From Pseudolabrys sp. FHR47 (GTDB taxonomy: Bacteria; Pseudomonadota; Alphaproteobacteria; Rhizobiales; Xanthobacteraceae), in contig NZ_CP039740.1 in the NCBI RefSeq assembly GCF_005153485.1, positions 744,001 through 808,000 of the forward strand: a DNA stretch of 64,000 nt. The letters run 5' to 3'. Each line of letters opens with the position of its first letter. The first letter of the stretch is position 1. Under the pieces are notes generated by a model that had not been told where the DNA came from, searched no databases, and saw nothing but the letters and a program-made list of their open reading frames with translations. Shown piece after piece: positions 60,338 through 64,000 of the stretch. A program made the position numbers and the translations under genes.

Positions 60338-62149
60338 ATGAACGAACTCGACAGCGCGACAGGTGCCGGTTCCGCCCCGGCCGAACCGGCCGGCGGCTAT
60401 CGCGTTCTCGCGCGCAAATATCGCCCGGCGAGTTTCGATGACCTGATCGGCCAGGAGGCCATGGTCCGCACCGTCTCGAATGCCTTCGAGACCGGGCGCA
60501 TCCCGCAGGCCTGGATCCTCACCGGCGTGCGCGGTGTCGGCAAGACCACGACCGCGCGCATTCTCGCCCGCGCCCTGAACTACGAATTGCCCGACGGCTC
60601 GGTGAAGGGCCCGACCATCCATATGCCGGCGATGGGCATTCACGACCAGGCCATTATCGACAGCCGCCACATCGACGTGCTGGAGATGGACGCCGCCTCG
60701 CATAACGGCGTCGACGACGTGCGCCAGATCAACGATGCCGCTCGCTACGCGCCGGTGTCGGCGCGCTACAAGGTCTACATCCTCGACGAAGTTCACATGC
60801 TGTCGACGGCGGCGTTCAACGCGCTGCTGAAGACGCTCGAGGAGCCGCCGCCGCACGTCAAATTCATCTTCGCCACAACTGAAATCCGTAAAGTCCCGGT
60901 GACGGTGTTGTCGCGCTGCCAGCGCTTCGACCTGCGCCGCGTCGATGCCGATGTGCTGGTCGCGCATCTTTCCGGTATCGCGGCCAAGGAAAACATCGAG
61001 GCCGAGCCGGGCGCGCTGGCGTTGATCGCGCGTGCTGCTGAAGGCTCGGTGCGCGATAGCCTGTCGCTGTTCGATCAGGCCATCGCCCACGCCGCGGGCG
61101 CGGTGCGCGCCGAGGACGTGCGGCAGATGCTCGGCCTCGCCGATCGCGTGCGCATCGTCGATCTTTTCGAAGCCTTGATGAAAGGCGACATTGCCGCCGC
61201 GCTTACCGAATTGCGCGCGCAATACGACATCGGCGCCGATCCAGCGGTGGTGCTCGGCGATCTTGCCGAGTTCACGCATTTCGTCACCCGTATGAAAGTG
61301 GTGCCGAGCGTCGGTGACGACGCTTCGCTGTCGGAAGCCGAGCGGGTGCGCGGCCGCGATTTCGCGACCCAATTGTCACTGCGCGTCCTGTCGCGCACGT
61401 GGCAGATGTTGCTCAAGGGCGTCGGCGAAGTGCAGGCCTCTGGCCGGCCCTTGGCCGCCGCCGAGATGGTGCTGGTGCGCATCGCCTATGCCGCCGACCT
61501 GCCGACTCCGGACGAGGTCGTGCGCTCGTTGAGCGAGAACGGCGGCGCGGGCGCCGCGCCCGTGCGCGGTGGAAGCAATGGCGGCGGCGGTGGCGTAACG
61601 GCCGCCGCGCAGAGTTTCGCGCCGCGTTTCGACGCGCCGCGCGGTGCGCCGCGCGCGCAAGCATCGGTCGCGGCAATGCCCTCGGGCGATCCGGTGGCGC
61701 GCCGCGATCTGCCGGAAGCGCAGCCCGCCATCGTCATCAATTCATTCGCCGAACTGATCGCCTTCGTCGCCGACAAGCGCGACATCAATACCAAGATGGC
61801 GCTGGAACGCGATGTGCGCCTCGTTCGTTTTGAGGACGGCAAGCTTGAAATCGCGCTCTTGCCCAGCGCCCCGAAGGGCCTGAGCAATGAGTTGCAACGC
61901 AAGCTGTCGGCGTGGACCGGCCGCATCTGGATGGTCGCAGTTTCGAAAGAGCAGGGCGCGCCGACCTTGCGTGAGCAGGCCAATGATCGTCAGGCTGAGC
62001 TGCGTCAGGAAGTGATGCAGGATCCGCTGGTGCAGGCGGTGCTGAAAAAGTTTCCCGGCGCCAAGGTCGGCGAAATCACCCAGCAGGGCGAGGAGCCGCC
62101 GCTCGACGAAAGTGGCCTGCCGCCGCTGGACATGGAAGAGGAAGACTAG
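60338..62149 (+). CDS. dnaX: DNA polymerase III subunit gamma/tau
   Basis: Clamp-loader subunit of the replicative polymerase. The 603-residue protein has an AAA+ domain with Walker A GVRGVGKTTTAR, Walker B KVYILDEVHMLS and sensor 1 FATTEIRK, then domain III and a C-terminal tau-like region. The zinc-binding cysteines of E. coli DnaX are absent (residues ~90-115 read NYELPDGSVKGPTIHM and HDQAIID), as in several alphaproteobacteria. A Gly-rich linker (GGAGAAPVRGGSNGGGGG) separates the domains. ATG 60338 is the start; the ORF's earlier in-frame start is upstream of the family sequence. No convincing slippery frameshift site was seen. Confidence 0.95.
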   Translation: MNELDSATGAGSAPAEPAGGYRVLARKYRPASFDDLIGQEAMVRTVSNAFETGRIPQAWILTGVRGVGKTTTARILARALNYELPDGSVKGPTIHMPAMGIHDQAIIDSRHIDVLEMDAASHNGVDDVRQINDAARYAPVSARYKVYILDEVHMLSTAAFNALLKTLEEPPPHVKFIFATTEIRKVPVTVLSRCQRFDLRRVDADVLVAHLSGIAAKENIEAEPGALALIARAAEGSVRDSLSLFDQAIAHAAGAVRAEDVRQMLGLADRVRIVDLFEALMKGDIAAALTELRAQYDIGADPAVVLGDLAEFTHFVTRMKVVPSVGDDASLSEAERVRGRDFATQLSLRVLSRTWQMLLKGVGEVQASGRPLAAAEMVLVRIAYAADLPTPDEVVRSLSENGGAGAAPVRGGSNGGGGGVTAAAQSFAPRFDAPRGAPRAQASVAAMPSGDPVARRDLPEAQPAIVINSFAELIAFVADKRDINTKMALERDVRLVRFEDGKLEIALLPSAPKGLSNELQRKLSAWTGRIWMVAVSKEQGAPTLREQANDRQAELRQEVMQDPLVQAVLKKFPGAKVGEITQQGEEPPLDESGLPPLDMEEED

Positions 62150-62198
62150 CGCATGATCCCGAAAAGGGGTCACCGGTTTTCGGATCAGATCATGCGCA
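62149..62198. repeat. Type-D palindromic repeat between dnaX and ybaB
   Basis: GCGCATGATC at 62149 pairs with GATCATGCGC at its right end, and GAAAAGGGGTCACCGGTTTT forms the interior. I recognise the motif as a dispersed Rhizobiales intergenic palindrome. It abuts the dnaX stop codon and ends right before the ybaB ribosome-binding site, so it lies in the dnaX-ybaB-recR transcript. Confidence 0.65.
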
Positions 62199-62211
62199 AA
62201 GGAGAATAAGT

Positions 62212-62529
62212 ATGCGCGATTTCATGGGCATGATGAAGCAGGCCGCGCAGCTGCAGTCGAAGATGCAGGAGATGCAGGCCGAGCTCGACACCATCGAGGT
62301 GGAAGGCACGGCTGGCGGCGGCATGGTCAAGGTCACGCTGACCGCGAAGGGCGCGCTCAAGGGTGTGAAGATCGACGATTCGCTGTTGCAGCCGTCCGAG
62401 AAGGAAATCGTCGAGGACCTGCTGGTCACCGCGCATGCCGATGCGCGCCGCAAGGCCGAGACCGTGCTCGCCGAGAAGATGAAGGCGATGACCGGCGGTC
62501 TGCCGCTGCCGCCGGGGCTGTTGGGGTAG
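62212..62529 (+). CDS. ybaB: YbaB/EbfC family nucleoid-associated protein
   Basis: The 105-residue DNA-binding dimer begins MRDFMGMMKQAAQLQSKMQE and has the conserved VEGTAGGGMVKVTLTAKG. It helps organise DNA and is almost always encoded between dnaX and recR. The start ATG 62212 has AGGAG 7 bases upstream. Confidence 0.95.
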   Translation: MRDFMGMMKQAAQLQSKMQEMQAELDTIEVEGTAGGGMVKVTLTAKGALKGVKIDDSLLQPSEKEIVEDLLVTAHADARRKAETVLAEKMKAMTGGLPLPPGLLG

Positions 62530-62550
62530 GATGACTGGCGACGACCTCTC

Positions 62551-62639
62551 GTTCGTCATGCCCGGCCTTGTGCCGGGCATCCACGTCTTGAGCGTCGCAT
62601 TGAAGACGTGGATGGCCGGGACAAGCCCGGCCACGACGG
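62551..62639. repeat. Type-B-like palindromic repeat between ybaB and recR
   Basis: Two hairpins (ATGCCCGGCCTTGTGCCGGG and GGCCGGGACAAGCCCGGCC) and an inverted CCACGTCTT/AAGACGTGG pair between them; ends CGTCAT.../...ACGACG. It ends 9 bases before the recR start. Confidence 0.7.
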
Positions 62640-62647
62640 AGTAGGAA

Positions 62648-63253
62648 ATGCCCACCGCCGTTGCCGGACCTGAAATCGAGCGTCTGATTCAGTTGCTCGC
62701 GCGCCTGCCGGGCCTCGGTCCACGCTCGGCGCGCCGCGCGGCGCTGTTCCTGATCAAGAAGCGCGAGCAGGTGATGACGCCGCTCACCAATGCGCTGCAG
62801 ACCGCGCTCGAGAAGATCGTCGTTTGCAAGACCTGCGGCAACATCGATACCCATGACCCGTGCACTGTGTGCACCGACACGCGGCGCGATCGATCGATCC
62901 TGGTCGTCGTCGCCGACGTTGCCGATCTGTGGGCGCTGGAGCGCGCCCATGCCGTCAACGGCCGTTATCATGTCCTCGGCGGCACTTTGTCGCCGCTCGA
63001 CGGTGTCGGTCCGCAGGACCTGTCGATCGAGGCTTTGGTCAAGCGCGCCCATGAGCCGGAAGTCAGCGAGGTCATCCTCGCGCTCAATGCCACGGTCGAT
63101 GGCCAGACCACGGCGCACTACATCACCGAACTGCTCGCTGACGCCAATGTGAAGGTCACGCGCCTCGCCCACGGCGTGCCGGTCGGCGGCGAACTCGATT
63201 ATCTCGACGAAGGCACTTTGTCGGCGGCGATGAAGCAGCGGACGCTGTTTTAG
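62648..63253 (+). CDS. recR: Recombination protein RecR
   Basis: RecFOR pathway mediator that loads RecA at gaps. The 201-residue protein has the helix-hairpin-helix [13 protein letters not shown], a four-Cys zinc finger ([16 protein letters not shown]) and a Toprim domain ([19 protein letters not shown]). ATG 62648 follows GTAGGAA. It is the last gene of dnaX-ybaB-recR. Confidence 0.96.
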   Translation: MPTAVAGPEIERLIQLLARLPGLGPRSARRAALFLIKKREQVMTPLTNALQTALEKIVVCKTCGNIDTHDPCTVCTDTRRDRSILVVVADVADLWALERAHAVNGRYHVLGGTLSPLDGVGPQDLSIEALVKRAHEPEVSEVILALNATVDGQTTAHYITELLADANVKVTRLAHGVPVGGELDYLDEGTLSAAMKQRTLF

Positions 63254-63275
63254 CCTTGGGCACCGGACCCTAGTC

Positions 63276-63369
63276 TCCGTTCGTCCCCGCGAAAGCGGGG
63301 ACCCAGCTCTTCGCACCCCAGGCATTGCCGTTTCGCTTCTGGGCCCCCGCTTTCGCGGGGGCGAACGGA
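63276..63369. repeat. Type-B palindromic repeat after recR
   Basis: CCGTTCGTCCCCGCGAAAGC and GCCCCCGCTTTCGCGGGGGC hairpins and inverted CCGTTCG/CGAACGG ends. It lies between the convergent ends of recR and the AraC-type gene. Confidence 0.75.
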
Positions 63370-63393
63370 TTTGGTTTTCGTCTTCGATGCAAA

Positions 63394-64000
63394 TTACTTC
63401 CCCGCCAGCACCCGTTCGCGAAATTCGCTCGGCGCGAGCCCTGTCGCCACCGTGAAGGTGCGGGTGAAATAGGCCGGATCGTTGAAGCCGAGCGCGTAGG
63501 CGACCTTCGACACCGGCATGTTGGTATAGACGAGTTGACGGCGCGCCTCGCGCACCAGCCGGTCACGGATCAGGTGTGAGGCCGGACAGCCGAATGCCTC
63601 GCGGGTCAGTCGCGACAGATGCGTTGGCGTTATCTTCAGCGCCGCAGCGTAGCGCGCCACCGCCCAGTGCTCGCGAAAGTGCTCGTCGATCAACGCCTCG
63701 AAGCGGTCGACCAGCCGGTCGCCGGCCGTGACAGTGCCCTGCGCCGTCTGCGCGGCGAGTTGGCGTGCGACCAGGCCAAGCAGCGCTGCCGACAGAGCCT
63801 TGAGCACATGGGCGCGCGCAAAGTTGCGGCCGTCATATTCGGCGAAGATGTCCTGCATCAGCCGGCGCAGGGCGGGCGTTGCGCGCAGCAGCGCCGCGTC
63901 CGACAGCACACGCGACAGGCCTTCCGACGGCGCGATCGCTTCGTCGAGAATCTCCGTGGCGATGGTCACCACCCAGCCTTGGGTGCCGCGCGTGAACTGA
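63394..64000 (-). CDS. AraC family transcriptional regulator (partial, cut by window edge)
   Basis: The visible ~202 C-terminal residues include the two AraC helix-turn-helix motifs (WAVARYAAALKITPTHLSRL and YTNMPVSKVAYALGFNDPAYFTRTFT) and the C-terminal GLAPSEFRERV. The reading frame continues open to base 64000 (first visible residues QFTRGTQGWVVTIATEI), so the N-terminal effector domain and start lie outside the window. The GTG at 63972 is unlikely to be the start. Effector and target unknown; the N-terminal edge looks like the HpaA/PobR type. Confidence 0.9.
   Translation of the reverse strand, partial: QFTRGTQGWVVTIATEILDEAIAPSEGLSRVLSDAALLRATPALRRLMQDIFAEYDGRNFARAHVLKALSAALLGLVARQLAAQTAQGTVTAGDRLVDRFEALIDEHFREHWAVARYAAALKITPTHLSRLTREAFGCPASHLIRDRLVREARRQLVYTNMPVSKVAYALGFNDPAYFTRTFTVATGLAPSEFRERVLAGK

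Noticed and set aside
62045..62060. A-rich run (GAAAAAGTTT) near the end of dnaX as a gamma/tau frameshift site
   Set aside because: It is close to the 3' end of the gene, outside the expected gamma/tau boundary, and has no visible downstream stem in the right place.
63394..64000. AraC-type gene as a truncated pseudogene
   Set aside because: The frame is open to the window edge, so it is cut by the window and not shown to be broken.

Overview
The window is chromosomal, G+C-rich DNA from an alphaproteobacterium, most likely of the order Hyphomicrobiales (Bradyrhizobium/Xanthobacteraceae-like). The grounds are the chvI-chvG-hprK-pckA neighbourhood, a membrane-anchored CycM cytochrome, a complete Cpa/Tad pilus locus, a DnaX without zinc-finger cysteines, a small 4.5S-type SRP RNA next to dnaX, and several families of short palindromic repeats scattered between (and sometimes inside) genes. 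Genes are dense. No rRNA, tRNA, CRISPR array, transposase or phage gene was seen.

Layout: (1) 1-7,970: minus-strand chvI-chvG-hprK envelope/acid-stress signalling operon, a HugZ-like flavin-barrel protein, pckA, a homocysteine S-methyltransferase and a divergent TetR regulator. (2) 7,970-15,320: a three-gene amino-acid-derivative operon (4-hydroxyproline epimerase-like protein, alpha/beta hydrolase, DUF1989 protein), a lytic transglycosylase, a DUF2865 protein and a patatin lipoprotein. (3) 15,380-31,130: housekeeping and surface polysaccharide genes (lysE-type exporter, polA, acyltransferase, UDP-glucose dehydrogenase, hrpB, phosphomannomutase, pheA, kdsB, cycM). (4) 31,380-39,224: a YejABEF-type peptide ABC transporter with two tandem binding proteins. 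(5) 39,300-42,310: DsbA-like protein, NlpC/P60 peptidase, M17 aminopeptidase. (6) 42,450-54,640: Cpa/Tad pilus locus (tadD, then minus-strand flp-cpaABCDEF-tadBC, with a stand-alone CpaC N-terminal domain protein and two TadE-like minor pilins on the plus strand). (7) 54,640-57,634: a DecR-like regulator divergent from an exported rhodanese, a YeeE/YedE membrane protein and a 50-residue cysteine-rich peptide. (8) 57,640-64,000: PfkB kinase, nudC, HIT protein, SRP RNA, dnaX-ybaB-recR and an AraC regulator cut by the window edge.

The strongest candidate for an undescribed system is region 7. A cysteine-sensor-type regulator faces three near-identical palindromic sites and a putative periplasmic persulfide/thiosulfate handling operon that ends in a membrane-anchored CxxCxxxC micropeptide. 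The second theme is repeats that invade genes: an in-frame palindromic element inside polA (which also has Lys at a normally invariant exonuclease metal-ligand position), and another that supplies the N-terminus of the second peptide-binding protein.
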